Part shown: in pieces, positions 34,547 to 44,225 of the stretch
How the letters are laid out: each line of letters begins with the position of its first letter
Numbering within the stretch: the stretch's first letter is position 1
From: Streptomyces zhihengii
GTDB lineage: Bacteria > Actinomycetota > Actinomycetes > Streptomycetales > Streptomycetaceae
DNA: 64,000 nucleotides
NCBI RefSeq assembly: GCF_016919245.1
Contig: NZ_JAFEJA010000001.1
Span: 6,348,501-6,412,500, forward strand
Direction: 5' to 3'
The notes under the pieces: model-generated
The model's input: only the letters and a program-made list of their open reading frames with translations
Databases searched by the model: none
Told to the model about the DNA's origin: nothing
Made by a program: the position numbers and the translations under genes

Positions 34547-34593
34547 GACGGCCGCGGCCGGGAGACCTTCGAGGTCTCCCGGCCGCGGCCGTC
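34547..34593. terminator. Perfect 21-bp bidirectional terminator
   Basis: Arms 34547-34567 and 34573-34593 (starting GACGGCCGCGGCCGGGAG) are exactly complementary around TTCGA. It separates the convergent GlsB-like gene and tyrS. Confidence 0.8.
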
Positions 34594-34607
34594 GCGTGCG
34601 TCCGGGC

Positions 34608-35876
34608 TCAGCCGGCCGTGACCTCGACGGCCGCCAGGTTCCGCTTGCCGCGGCGCAGCACCAGCCAGCGCCCGTGCAGCAGGTCGGCCGCCACCGGCAC
34701 CGCGTCCTCGGCCGTCACCTTCACGTTGTTCACGTAGGCGCCGCCCTCCTTCACCGTGCGGCGCGCACCCGAGCGGCTCGGTGCCAGGCCGACCTCGGTC
34801 AGCAGGTCGACGACCGGCAGCAGCTCCGGCACCCGGGCGTGCGGCAGCTCCGACAGGGCGGCGCGCAGCGTCGCCTCGTCCAGCTCCGCCAGCTCGCCCT
34901 GGCCGAACAGCGCCTTGGAGGCGCCGACCACCGCGGCGCACTGGCCGGCGCCGTGCACCAGCGTCGTCAGCTCCTCGGCCAGCGCGCGCTGCGCGGCACG
35001 CGCCTGCGGACGCTCGGCCGTCTGGAGCTCCAGCTCCTCCAGCTCCTCACGGGAGCGGAAGGACAGGATCCGCATGAACCGGGAGATGTCCCGGTCGTCG
35101 GTGTTCAGCCAGTACTGGTAGAACGCGTACGGCGTCGTCATCTCCGGGTCGAGCCACAGCGCCCCGCCCTCGGACTTGCCGAACTTGGTGCCGTCCGCCT
35201 TCGTCATCAGCGGCGTCGCCAGCGCGTGGACATGCGCGTCCGGCTCCAGGCGGTGGATCAGGTCGAGCCCGGCCGTGAGGTTGCCCCACTGGTCGCTGCC
35301 GCCCTGCTGGAGCACGCAGCCGTAGCGCCGGTACAGCTCCAGGAAGTCCATGCCCTGGAGGAGCTGGTAGCTGAACTCCGTGTAGCTGATGCCCTGTTCG
35401 GACTCCAGCCGGCGGGCGACCGAGTCCTTGGTGAGCATCTTGTTGACCCGGAAGTGCTTGCCGATGTCCCGCAGGAACTCGATCGCGGACATGCCCGCGG
35501 TCCAGTCCAGGTTGTTCACCATGACCGCGGCGTTGTCCCCCTCGAAGGAGAGGTACGGCTCGATCTGCGACCGCAGCCGGTTCACCCACAGGGCGATCGT
35601 CTCCGGGTCGTTCAGCGTGCGCTCGGCCGTCGGCCGCGGGTCGCCGATCTGCCCCGTCGCGCCGCCCACCAGCGCCAGCGGCCGGTGCCCGGCCTGCTGG
35701 AGGCGGCGGACGGTCAGCACCTGCACCAGGTGGCCCACGTGCAGGGACGCCGCGGTCGGGTCGAAGCCGCAATAGAAGGTGACGGGGCCGTCCGCGAGAG
35801 CCTTGCGCAATGCGTCCTCGTCCGTGGACTGGGCGATCAGCCCGCGCCACGTCAGCTCGTCGACGATGTCCGTCAC
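34608..35876 (-). CDS. tyrS: Tyrosyl-tRNA synthetase
   Basis: Charges tRNA-Tyr with tyrosine. A 422-residue class I synthetase with the HIGH-like motif HVGH ([15 protein letters not shown]), tyrosine-pocket QGGSDQWGN and KMSKS-like KFGKS. A C-terminal S4 RNA-binding domain ([25 protein letters not shown], in part) follows. The GTG start is preferred because GGAAG lies five bases upstream and the length equals the family norm. An ATG 11 codons further upstream, close behind a TAGACT -10 box, is the alternative. Confidence 0.94.
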   Translation of the reverse strand: MTDIVDELTWRGLIAQSTDEDALRKALADGPVTFYCGFDPTAASLHVGHLVQVLTVRRLQQAGHRPLALVGGATGQIGDPRPTAERTLNDPETIALWVNRLRSQIEPYLSFEGDNAAVMVNNLDWTAGMSAIEFLRDIGKHFRVNKMLTKDSVARRLESEQGISYTEFSYQLLQGMDFLELYRRYGCVLQQGGSDQWGNLTAGLDLIHRLEPDAHVHALATPLMTKADGTKFGKSEGGALWLDPEMTTPYAFYQYWLNTDDRDISRFMRILSFRSREELEELELQTAERPQARAAQRALAEELTTLVHGAGQCAAVVGASKALFGQGELAELDEATLRAALSELPHARVPELLPVVDLLTEVGLAPSRSGARRTVKEGGAYVNNVKVTAEDAVPVAADLLHGRWLVLRRGKRNLAAVEVTAG

Positions 35877-35965
35877 AGTTCTTCCGTCCTCGTACCCGTG
35901 GTCCGTCATGAATCGTGGGCCAGTCTATGGCCCTCCCGCGGCCCGGAGGCCGGGGGAGGAGGCCG

Positions 35966-37360
35966 TCAGACGCCCTTGCTGACCGAACTCATGTTGAAGT
36001 CCGGCACCCGCAGCGCCGGCATGGCCGCCCGGGTGAACCAGTCGCCCCACTCGCGCGGCAGCGTCTTCTCCGTCCGTCCGGCCTCCGAGGCCCGGCCCAG
36101 CAGGCCGACCGGCGACTCGTTGAACCGGAAGTTGTTCACCTCGCCGACCACCTCGCCGTGCTCCACCAGGTACACGCCGTCCCTGGTGAGACCCGTCAGC
36201 AGCAGGGTGGCCGGGTCGACCTCGCGGATGTACCAGAGGCAGGTCAGCAGCAGACCCCGCTCCGTCGAGGCGACCATCTCCTCCAGCGACCGCTCGCCGC
36301 CCGCGTCCAGGATCAGGTTGTCCGCGCCCGGCGCCACCGGCAGACCGGTCAGCGCGGCGCTGTGGCGGGTGGTCACGAGCCGCTCCAGCTTCCCGTCGCG
36401 CACCCATTCGGCCGGCGCCAGCGGCAGACCGTTGTCGAACACCGAGGCGTCGTCCCCGGAGGAGTGGGCGATCACGAACGGCGCCGACTCCAGACCCGGC
36501 TCGTGCGGATCGCTGCGCAGCGTGAGCGGCAGCGGCGACAGCCGCTCGCCGACCCGGGTGCCGCCGCCCGGCTTGGAGAAGACCGTACGGCCCTCGGCCG
36601 CGTCCCGGGCCGCCGACGACCAGAGCTGGTAGATCAGCAGATCGGCGACCGCCGTCGGCGGCAGCAGCGTCTCGTAGCGGCCGGCCGGCAGCTCGATCCT
36701 GCGCTCCGCCCAGCCGAGACGCCGCGCCAGCTCGGCGTCGAGCGCGCCCGGGTCCACGTCCTTGAAGTCCCGGGTCGACCGCCCCGCCCACGCCGAGCGC
36801 GAGCGGTCCGGCGACTTGGCGTTCAGCTCCAGCGTGCCGCCGGGCTGGTCGTGCCGCAGCCGCAGACCCGTCGAGGTGCCGATGTACGTCGACGTCAGCT
36901 CGTGGTTCGCGAAGCCGTACAGCTCGCGGCCGCCCGCCCGGGCCCGCGCGAACGCCTCGCCCAGCGCCGGGGCGAAGTCGGTGAAGACCGCCGACGTCGT
37001 CTCGGCCGGAGCGTCGGTGAAGTCGGGGGACGCCGGCACACCCGACACCAGCGGCTGCGCGTCCTCGGCCGGGCCGGCGCCCCGGGCGGCGTCCTCCGCC
37101 GCCCGGACCAGGGCCTGGAGGTCCTCCGACGTCACGGCCGACCGGGAGACCACCCCGGACGCGGTGCCCTCGGAGCCGTCCACGGTCGCGACGACGGTGA
37201 GGGTGCGCCCGCGGGTGACGCCGTTGGTCGTCAGGGCGTTGCCGGCCCAGCGCAGGTTCGCCGACGACTGCTCGTCGGCGATCACGACGCAGCCGTCGGC
37301 CGTGGACAGCTCGAGCGCGCGCTCGACGATCTCGTGCGGCCTGGTGGTACGAGCGCTCAT
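35966..37360 (-). CDS. pmbA: TldE/PmbA-type subunit of the TldD/TldE metallopeptidase
   Basis: Non-catalytic partner of TldD in the heterodimeric peptidase that matures RiPP precursors and degrades CcdA in Enterobacteria. The 464-residue protein has the family pattern (IVERALELSTADGCVVIADEQSSANLRWAGNALTTNGV in pieces, VFDNGLPLAPAEWVRDGKLERLVTTRHSAALTGLP) and lacks the HExxxH zinc motif, as expected for TldE. ATG follows GGAGGCGG. Its start codon overlaps the stop of a 32-codon micro-ORF rather than tldD itself. Confidence 0.9.
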   Translation of the reverse strand: MSARTTRPHEIVERALELSTADGCVVIADEQSSANLRWAGNALTTNGVTRGRTLTVVATVDGSEGTASGVVSRSAVTSEDLQALVRAAEDAARGAGPAEDAQPLVSGVPASPDFTDAPAETTSAVFTDFAPALGEAFARARAGGRELYGFANHELTSTYIGTSTGLRLRHDQPGGTLELNAKSPDRSRSAWAGRSTRDFKDVDPGALDAELARRLGWAERRIELPAGRYETLLPPTAVADLLIYQLWSSAARDAAEGRTVFSKPGGGTRVGERLSPLPLTLRSDPHEPGLESAPFVIAHSSGDDASVFDNGLPLAPAEWVRDGKLERLVTTRHSAALTGLPVAPGADNLILDAGGERSLEEMVASTERGLLLTCLWYIREVDPATLLLTGLTRDGVYLVEHGEVVGEVNNFRFNESPVGLLGRASEAGRTEKTLPREWGDWFTRAAMPALRVPDFNMSSVSKGV

Positions 37361-37451
37361 CGACCCGCCTCCTGGGTGGTGTTCAGACTGTGCTTGCCCG
37401 GGGGGCGACCCCCGGACCCCCGGCAGGGGGTCCCCGGCGTGATGTCCACGC

Positions 37452-37481
<30 letters not shown>
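37354..37481. repeat. 33-bp direct repeat flanking a palindrome-rich 62-bp insert between tldD and pmbA
   Basis: The 33 bases at 37354-37386 recur exactly at 37449-37481 (period 95). Each copy encodes, on the minus strand, the end of tldD (LNTTQEAGR and stop) plus the first seven bases of pmbA, including the GGAGG ribosome site. The spacer contains a perfect hairpin, GGACCCCC (37414-37421) and GGGGGTCC (37426-37433), and further G/C palindromes of a kind frequent between Streptomyces genes. Confidence 0.9.
37357..37455 (-). CDS. 32-codon micro-ORF coupling tldD to pmbA
   Basis: It starts at an ATG overlapping the tldD stop (ATGA) and ends at a TGA overlapping the pmbA ATG (ATGA). Both junctions have a GGAGG ribosome site supplied by the duplicated 33-bp segment. 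The product begins SVDITPGTPCRGSGG and ends with the duplicated tldD tail LNTTQEAGR. It probably exists because an insertion duplicated the junction in frame. It may serve only to pass ribosomes from tldD to pmbA; a function of the peptide is not implied. Confidence 0.6.
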
Positions 37482-38975
<1,494 letters not shown>

Positions 38976-39187
38976 GGAATGTCTCCTAATCGTCGAGACG
39001 TGGTCGCCCCGATCATGTCGCGCCGGGAGGGCTCTTTCCAGCGAGTTCGCCCGGAGGGGAGCGGAGGGTCTTCTGTAGGGACCCGACAGTGCCGGACACA
39101 CGGCGCTGTCAGGCCCCGATTCTCCGTACGGGGTCCCGGACCGATAGTTTGCAGACGTACCAGACCGCAGAGGGAAAGGGTGATCCG

Positions 39188-39892
39188 TTGAGCCGCTCGG
39201 TTCTCGTCACCGGAGGAAACCGGGGCATCGGCCTCGCCATCGCCCGCGCGTTCGCCGCGGGCGGCGACAACGTCGCGATCACCTACCGGTCCGGGGAGCC
39301 CCCGGCCGGTTTCCTGGCGGTCAAGTGCGACATCACCGACGCCGAACAGGTGGAGCAGGCCTACAAGGAGATCGAGGAGAAGCACGGTCCCGTGGAGGTG
39401 CTGGTCGCCAACGCCGGTGTCACCAAGGACCAGTTGCTGCTGCGCATGTCGGAGGAGGACTTCACCTCCGTCCTCGACACCAACCTCACCGGCACCTTCC
39501 GCGTCGTCAAGCGCGCCAACCGCGGCATGCTGCGCGCCAAGAAGGGCCGCGTCGTGCTGATCTCCTCGGTCGTGGGCCTGCTCGGCTCCGCGGGCCAGGC
39601 CAACTACGCCGCCTCCAAGGCCGGGCTGGTCGGCTTCGCCCGCTCGCTCGCCCGTGAGCTCGGGTCGCGCAACATCACCTTCAACGTCGTCGCCCCCGGT
39701 TTTGTCGACACCGACATGACCCAGGTGCTCAGCGACGAGCAGCGCGCCGGCATCGTCGCCCAGGTGCCGCTCGGCCGTTACGCGCAGCCGGATGAGATCG
39801 CCGCCGCGGTGACGTTCCTCGCCTCCGACGACGCCTCGTACATCACTGGAGCCGTCGTTCCCGTCGACGGCGGATTGGGCATGGGTCACTGA
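39188..39892 (+). CDS. fabG: 3-oxoacyl-ACP reductase FabG
   Basis: NADPH-dependent reduction of 3-ketoacyl-ACP in type II fatty acid synthesis. The 234-residue SDR has TGGNRGIGLAIA at the N-terminus, the NAG motif (VANAGVTKDQLLLRM) and the Ser-Tyr-Lys triad in ISSVVGLLGSAGQANYAASKAG. It ends VPVDGGLGMGH. A TTG start with AAAGGG upstream is the only codon in register with the conserved N-terminus. fabI follows after four bases, the mabA-inhA order of Actinobacteria. A near-perfect hairpin (39085-39110) lies in the upstream region. Confidence 0.93.
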   Translation: MSRSVLVTGGNRGIGLAIARAFAAGGDNVAITYRSGEPPAGFLAVKCDITDAEQVEQAYKEIEEKHGPVEVLVANAGVTKDQLLLRMSEEDFTSVLDTNLTGTFRVVKRANRGMLRAKKGRVVLISSVVGLLGSAGQANYAASKAGLVGFARSLARELGSRNITFNVVAPGFVDTDMTQVLSDEQRAGIVAQVPLGRYAQPDEIAAAVTFLASDDASYITGAVVPVDGGLGMGH

Positions 39893-39896
39893 TCAC

Positions 39897-40664
39897 ATGA
39901 GCGGAATCCTCGCCGGCAAGCGCATCCTCGTCACCGGTGTGCTGATGGAGTCCTCCATCGCCTTCCACACCGCCAAGCTGGCCCAGGAGCAGGGCGCCGA
40001 GGTCATCCTGACGGCGTTCCCCCGGCCCACGCTGACCGAGCGCATCGCCAAGAAGCTCCCGAAGCCCGCCAAGGTCATCGAGCTCGACGTCACCAACGAC
40101 GAGCACCTGAACCGCCTGGCCGACCTCGTCCGCGAGGAGCTCGGCGGACTGGACGGCGTCGTCCACTCCATCGGCTTCGCCCCGCAGGACGCCCTCGGCG
40201 GCAACTTCCTGAACACCCCCTTCGAGTCGGTCGCCACGGCCATGCACGTCTCGGCGTTCTCGCTGAAGTCGCTGACCATGGCCTGCCTCCCGCTGATGGA
40301 GGAGGGCGGCTCGGTCGTCGGCCTCACCTTCGACGCGCAGTTCGCCTGGCCCCAGTACGACTGGATGGGCCCGGCCAAGGCCGCGCTGGAGGCCACCAGC
40401 CGCTACCTCGCCCGTGACCTCGGCAAGCAGAAGATCCGCTGCAACCTGATCTCGGCGGGCCCGATCGGCTCCATGGCCGCGAAGTCCATCCCCGGCTTCA
40501 GCGACCTGGCCAAGGTGTGGGACGACCGCTCCCCGCTGGAGTGGGACATGGCCGACCCGGAGCCCACCGGGCGCGGTGTCGTCGCCCTGCTGTCCGACTG
40601 GTTCCCGAAGACCACGGGCGAGATCGTCCACGTCGACGGCGGCGTGCACATCATGGGTGCCTGA
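39897..40664 (+). CDS. fabI: Enoyl-ACP reductase FabI/InhA
   Basis: NADH-dependent final reduction in each fatty acid elongation cycle; target of isoniazid-NAD in InhA orthologues and triclosan in FabI. The 255-residue protein has the InhA-like VTGVLMESSIAFHTAKLAQEQGA start, the substrate Tyr/Lys pair in QYDWMGPAKAALEATSR and GGVHIMGA at the end. It sits four bases downstream of fabG and is co-transcribed with it. A hairpin terminates the pair. Confidence 0.95.
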   Translation: MSGILAGKRILVTGVLMESSIAFHTAKLAQEQGAEVILTAFPRPTLTERIAKKLPKPAKVIELDVTNDEHLNRLADLVREELGGLDGVVHSIGFAPQDALGGNFLNTPFESVATAMHVSAFSLKSLTMACLPLMEEGGSVVGLTFDAQFAWPQYDWMGPAKAALEATSRYLARDLGKQKIRCNLISAGPIGSMAAKSIPGFSDLAKVWDDRSPLEWDMADPEPTGRGVVALLSDWFPKTTGEIVHVDGGVHIMGA

Positions 40665-40680
40665 CCTGCGAGGACACCGA

Positions 40681-40728
40681 CGGGCGACGCCCCGGCACCG
40701 CTTTGGGCGGGGGCCGGGGCGTCGCCCG
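40681..40728. terminator. 16-bp terminator hairpin after fabI
   Basis: CGGGCGACGCCCCGGC (40681-40696) pairs exactly with GCCGGGGCGTCGCCCG (40713-40728) around 16 bases. Confidence 0.75.
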
Positions 40729-40844
40729 TTCGGCCCTGTGGCCGGGCGGCCGCACCCGGGGGCGGCGAAGCTGAGGGAGCAATCTTCCTTGTGGTGCTTT
40801 TGCGGCGCTCCGCGCGCCGCAGTTCGGCCGAGGGGGTCCTGCTT

Positions 40845-41216
40845 GTGCGTACGACATGGCGTGACGCCTCCGTCCTGGCCGCAGCGGCGCTCCTGCTGTG
40901 GACGGTTCCGACGGCCTCCCAGTCCTTCCGCCAGCAGGCGGACCGCCCCTCACGGCACAGCGTCGAACGGCCCCCGGTCTACCGGGCCGACTGCCGCACC
41001 GAGATAGACGGCTCCACCGTCACCGCGTACTGCCACAACCCCAACCCCGGCGCCGACCGGGTGCGGCTGCACGTCGAGTGCGACCGCTGGTGGGACGTCG
41101 ACGCCGACACCGCGGCCGTCGACCTGTTCCCGGCCGGATACGCCGAGCTCACCCAGCGCTGCTGGAAGGAGATACGCGCGGTCTGGGTCAGCCACCAGCC
41201 CCCGCGGGCCGCCTGA
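40845..41216 (+). CDS. Hypothetical membrane-anchored or secreted protein with conserved cysteines
   Basis: A 123-residue protein with an N-terminal hydrophobic helix (about 8-25, ASVLAAAALLLWTVPTASQ) and an outside domain with four cysteines (YRADCRTEI, TAYCHNP, HVECDRWWD, TQRCWKE), likely two disulfides. No lipobox is seen. GTG with GAGGGGG upstream is preferred over a start 18 codons earlier. The last 29 bases overlap the end of the convergent GntR gene. Function unknown. Confidence 0.7.
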   Translation: MRTTWRDASVLAAAALLLWTVPTASQSFRQQADRPSRHSVERPPVYRADCRTEIDGSTVTAYCHNPNPGADRVRLHVECDRWWDVDADTAAVDLFPAGYAELTQRCWKEIRAVWVSHQPPRAA

Positions 41217-41874
41217 GGCACATGAAGGGGTAGCTCGCCGCCTCCGCGGCCGCGGTCTCCCCGTCGCCCGCGCGGATCGCCTCCACCAGCCGCGCGTGGT
41301 CCATGTGGTGGGCCGGCCGCAGCTCCCCGCCCACGTCGTCCCGCAGCCAGTCGCGCAGCAGGTCGGCCAGGTCCGCGTACAGCTCCGTCAGCACCTCGTT
41401 GTGCGAGGCCGCCACCACGGCGAGATGGAAGGTCGCGTCCGCCGCGACGAACCGCTCGGCCTCGCCCGACTCCCACGCCTCCTCCCGCCGGGCCAGCAGC
41501 GCGTCGAGCTGCGCCAGGTCCTTGGGCGTGCGCCGCTCGGCCGCCAGCCGCGCCCCCGACGACTCCAGGGTGGAGCGCAGCTCGGCGACATGGCGGGGAT
41601 CGGCGTCGGCGAACCGGCGGTGCATCACCCCGGCCAGCTCGCTCGTCGCCACCACGTACGTCCCCGAGCCCTGCCGGATGTCCAGCAGCCCGTTGTGCGC
41701 GAGCGCGCGCACGGCCTCGCGGACCGTGTTGCGGGCGACGCCGAGCTGCTCGACGAGCTCCGGCTCGGTGGGGATGCGCGAGCCGACCGGCCACTCGCCG
41801 GAGGTGATCTGGTTCCTCAACTGCCCGATGACCTGGTCCGACAGCGCGGAACGCCGGGGGGAGGTCAGCGCCAT
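41188..41874 (-). CDS. GntR-family (FadR subfamily, FCD domain) transcriptional regulator
   Basis: A 228-residue regulator: N-terminal winged helix (SALSDQVIGQLRNQITSGEWPVGSRIPTEPELVEQLGVARNTVREAVRALAHNGLLDIRQGSGTYV, in order) and a C-terminal FCD ligand-binding domain with the metal-type residues DATFHLAV, NHEV-like ASHNEV and HARLVEAIRAGD. ATG with AAAGGGAG upstream is preferred over a longer start. Divergent from an MFS gene whose promoter contains an inverted repeat, so it probably represses the transporter and perhaps itself. Confidence 0.9.
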   Translation of the reverse strand: MALTSPRRSALSDQVIGQLRNQITSGEWPVGSRIPTEPELVEQLGVARNTVREAVRALAHNGLLDIRQGSGTYVVATSELAGVMHRRFADADPRHVAELRSTLESSGARLAAERRTPKDLAQLDALLARREEAWESGEAERFVAADATFHLAVVAASHNEVLTELYADLADLLRDWLRDDVGGELRPAHHMDHARLVEAIRAGDGETAAAEAASYPFMCLRRPAGAGG

Positions 41875-41920
41875 GGTGCTCCCTTTCGTGAAGGCCGTCC
41901 CGGCCCGTGCCGCGCACGAG

Positions 41921-41951
41921 TGGACAACCAATCATCCCATGATTCTATGAT
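41921..41951 (+). promoter_or_regulatory. MFS promoter with a GntR-type operator between -35 and -10
   Basis: TGGACA (41921-41926) and TATGAT (41946-41951) are separated by 19 bases. The perfect inverted repeat AATCAT-CCC-ATGATT (41930-41944) fills the spacer. Seven bases after TATGAT comes the ATG of the MFS gene, so the transcript would be leaderless. A repressor bound to the repeat would block polymerase. Confidence 0.6.
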
Positions 41952-41958
41952 GGTGCAC

Positions 41959-43251
41959 ATGTCTGACGAGACCCGAACCCTGAGACCCGCTCGCGCGGCA
42001 GCCCCGTCGTCCCAGGATTCTGCCGCCCGCCCCGCGCCCGGTGCGCGTACGGTCTGGGCCACCCGGCTCGTCGTCGCCGGCATCGTCCTCGCCGCGCTCA
42101 ACCTCCGGCCGGCCGTCACCAGCCTCGGTGCGCTCCTGGAGGAGGCCCGCGTCGACCTCCACATGAGCGGCACCGTCACCGGTCTGCTCACCTCGGTGCC
42201 GGCCCTGTGCTTCGCCGTCTTCGGCACCACCGCGCCCCGGCTCGCCCGCCGCTTCGGCCCCGCGGCCGTCGTCTGCGCCGGCATGGCCGCCATCACCGCA
42301 GGCCTGGTGATCCGCCCCCTCGCCGGCGGCGCCGCGGGCTTCCTCGCCGCGACCGCGCTGGCCCTCGTGGGCATCGCGGTCAGCAATGTGCTGATGCCGG
42401 TCATCGTCAAGAACTACTTCCCCGACCGGGTCGGCCCGATGACGGGCGTCTACTCCATGGCGCTCGCCGCCGGCACCTCGCTCGCCGCGGCCGCCACCGT
42501 GCCCATGACGTCCGCCCTGGGCGGCAGTTGGCGCACCGGACTCGCCGTCTGGGCCGTACTCGCCGCCGCCGCCGTGCTGCCCTGGCTGGCCCTGCTCCGC
42601 GACCGCGCCGGATCCGGGACCATGCCCGGCGCCGCCGGCCGCGCCGCGGACACCCCCGCGCCCCCGATCACCCGCAGCCCCACCGCCTGGGCCCTCGCCT
42701 GCTTCTTCGGACTCCAGGCCACCGGCGCCTACATCACCATGGGCTGGATGCCCCAGATCTTCCGCGACGCCGGGGTCTCCGCCTCCGCCGCGGGCGTGCT
42801 GCTCGCCGTGACCATGGCCATGGGCATCCCGCTGGCCTTCGTGATCCCCCGGCTCGCGGCCCGGATGCGCAACCAGGGCCCGATCGTCGTCGCCCTCGGT
42901 CTGTGCGGGGTCACCGGCTACCTGGGCCTGTTCCTCGCCCCGGCCGCCGGGGCATGGGCGTGGGCGATCCTGCTGGGCGTGTCCAACTGCGCCTTCCCGC
43001 TCGCCCTGACCATGATCGGCATGCGGTCCCGCACCGGGGCCGGGGTCGTCAGGCTCTCCGCGTTCGCCCAGTCCGCCGGCTATCTGATCTCCATCCCCGG
43101 GCCGCTGCTGGTCGGCGTGCTCTACCAGCACAGCGGCGGCTGGACGGTGCCGCTGCTGCTGATGGCGGGGCTCCTGGTGCCGCAGATGGTGGCGGGCGTG
43201 TTCGCGGGGCGGGACCGGACGATCGAGGACGAGAAGCGGATGCGAGACTGA
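41959..43251 (+). CDS. MFS transporter of the CynX/NimT type
   Basis: A 430-residue protein with about 12 transmembrane helices and the family features ALNLRPAVTSLGALLEE, SNVLMPVIVKNYFPDRVGPMTGVYSMALAAGTSLAAA and GVSNCAFPLALTMIGMRSRT. CynX/NimT proteins export or import cyanate, nitroimidazoles or other small solutes. The ATG at SDETRTL is chosen because of its distance from the TATGAT box; an in-frame ATG 12 bases upstream lies inside that box. A 38-codon gene follows after four bases. Confidence 0.88.
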   Translation: MSDETRTLRPARAAAPSSQDSAARPAPGARTVWATRLVVAGIVLAALNLRPAVTSLGALLEEARVDLHMSGTVTGLLTSVPALCFAVFGTTAPRLARRFGPAAVVCAGMAAITAGLVIRPLAGGAAGFLAATALALVGIAVSNVLMPVIVKNYFPDRVGPMTGVYSMALAAGTSLAAAATVPMTSALGGSWRTGLAVWAVLAAAAVLPWLALLRDRAGSGTMPGAAGRAADTPAPPITRSPTAWALACFFGLQATGAYITMGWMPQIFRDAGVSASAAGVLLAVTMAMGIPLAFVIPRLAARMRNQGPIVVALGLCGVTGYLGLFLAPAAGAWAWAILLGVSNCAFPLALTMIGMRSRTGAGVVRLSAFAQSAGYLISIPGPLLVGVLYQHSGGWTVPLLLMAGLLVPQMVAGVFAGRDRTIEDEKRMRD

Positions 43252-43255
43252 CCCC

Positions 43256-43372
43256 ATGCCTGTGCTCGAACCGAACCCCCAGAACGGCCAGCGGAAGCTC
43301 CTCGGGATCTTCGGCCTGATCCTCCTCATCGGCGTCGTCATCTCGATCATCGCCACCATCGCCGCCCCCTGA
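43256..43372 (+). CDS. 38-residue transporter-associated small membrane protein (SGM_5486 family)
   Basis: The ATG lies four bases past the MFS stop and the frame encodes PVLEPNPQNGQRKLLGIF followed by a single hydrophobic helix GLILLIGVVISIIATIAAP. Size, PNPQNGQRKLL motif and position behind an MFS gene fit the SGM_5486 family of transporter-associated proteins, as I remember it. It is probably a single-span accessory to the transporter. Confidence 0.8.
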   Translation: MPVLEPNPQNGQRKLLGIFGLILLIGVVISIIATIAAP

Positions 43373-43398
43373 GCCGCCCGGCCGCCGCGCCGGGCGGT

Positions 43399-43498
43399 CC
43401 CCGCGTGTGGCGACTGCGCCGGGGTGCGCCCGACGGTATCCCCGCGTGGGGCGACTGCGCCGGGGTGCGCCCGACGGTATCCCCGTGTGGCGAGTGAG
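43399..43498. repeat. 41-bp tandem repeat, about 2.4 copies
   Basis: Copies start at the CCCCG at 43399, 43440 and 43481. The shared core is GCGACTGCGCCGGGGTGCGC with CCCGACGGTAT; the third copy breaks off after about 17 bases. It lies in the 568-bp gap 43373-43940, in which no gene is supported. Confidence 0.75.
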
Positions 43499-43562
43499 CC
43501 GAAGGGGCGCGGGCGGTGCCGAAAGGGAGAGCGCGCGGAGGTCCCGAGGAACGAGGGATCGA

Positions 43563-43811
43563 GCACGGTCGACCGTCGGGACCGTCTTGAGCGCCCCGGA
43601 GGCGAACCGAGCCCGGGGAAGGCAGGCACGGTCGACCGTCGGGACCGTCTTGAGCGCCCCGGAGGCGAACCGAGCCCGAGGAAAACAGGCACGGTCGACC
43701 GTCGGGACCGTCTTGAGCGCCCCGGAGGCGAACCGAGCCCGGGGAAGGCAGGCACGGTCGACCGTCGGCGCCGTCTTGAGCGCCCCGGAGGCGAACCGAG
43801 CCCGGGCAAGA
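43563..43811. repeat. Four tandem copies of a 63-bp repeat
   Basis: Units begin with GCACGG at 43563, 43626, 43689 and 43752 (exact 63-base period). Each contains the perfect palindrome ACGGTCGACCGT, then CGGGACCGTCTTGAGCG and CCCCGGAGGCGAACCGAGCC. Copies differ at few positions: copy 2 ends in GAGGAAAAC and copy 4 has GGCGCC for GGGACC. Because 63 is a multiple of three, reading frames stay open across the array on both strands, but no start with a ribosome site supports a protein. Confidence 0.9.
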
Positions 43812-43812
43812 T

Positions 43813-43927
43813 GGTGGTGCTGGCACCACCAACCCTTAGGGGGGCAGGCTCAGGGGGAAGTGGGTGGCTCGCCGGATGGGGCGGGGGTGACGTGGTCCGT
43901 AGATTCGGGGTACTGAATCCACGGACC
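43813..43927 (+). promoter_or_regulatory. Two inverted repeats upstream of the 69-residue protein gene
   Basis: GGTGGTGC-TG-GCACCACC (43813-43830) is a perfect 8+2+8 repeat, operator-like in size. GGTCCGT-A-GATTC (43894-43906) and GAATC-C-ACGGACC (43915-43927) form a 12 of 13 bp inverted repeat around 8 bases, ending 13 bases before the ATG at 43941. The second could be an mRNA hairpin or an operator covering the start region. Confidence 0.55.
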
Positions 43928-43940
43928 CCGGGAGCCGGCC

Positions 43941-44150
43941 ATGCCGCACCGCACGCAGACCCCGTCCCACCCCAGGACCCCGGGGGTCGGCGGTGCCCGT
44001 CTGCCCTGGTGGGCGCTGGCGCTCCCGGTGCTCGCCTTCGCGGCTCTGCTGACGCTGATCGCCGGTCCCGCCGAGGCGCACGCCGCCGGCGGGAGCTCTC
44101 CGGCGGCGGGGCAGGTCGTCGAGCTGATCCGTGGGCTGCTGATGCGCTGA
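43941..44150 (+). CDS. 69-residue small membrane or secreted hypothetical protein
   Basis: The product has a Pro/Arg-rich start, one hydrophobic segment (about 22-44, LPWWALALPVLAFAALLTLIAG) ending PAEAHAAGG, then a short helix QVVELIRGLLMR. AEAHA could be a signal-peptidase site, leaving about 20 residues outside. GGGAGCC precedes the ATG. I recognise no family. It is preceded by two strong inverted repeats and the tandem repeat array. Confidence 0.65.
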   Translation: MPHRTQTPSHPRTPGVGGARLPWWALALPVLAFAALLTLIAGPAEAHAAGGSSPAAGQVVELIRGLLMR

Positions 44151-44225
44151 CGGCCCCGCCCCCTTCGGGGGGAGACCGGTCAACTCCCTGCGCCCACTGG
44201 CGCAATTCATGCGAAGCTGGGTTTC

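Noticed and set aside
43399..43811. CRISPR array
   Set aside because: The repeats are directly adjacent or near-identical over the whole unit; there are no variable spacers and no cas genes.
43407..43916. Frames on both strands encoding 21-residue repeats
   Set aside because: They stay open only because the DNA repeat unit is 63 bases. No start with a ribosome site, and both strands look equally 'coding'.
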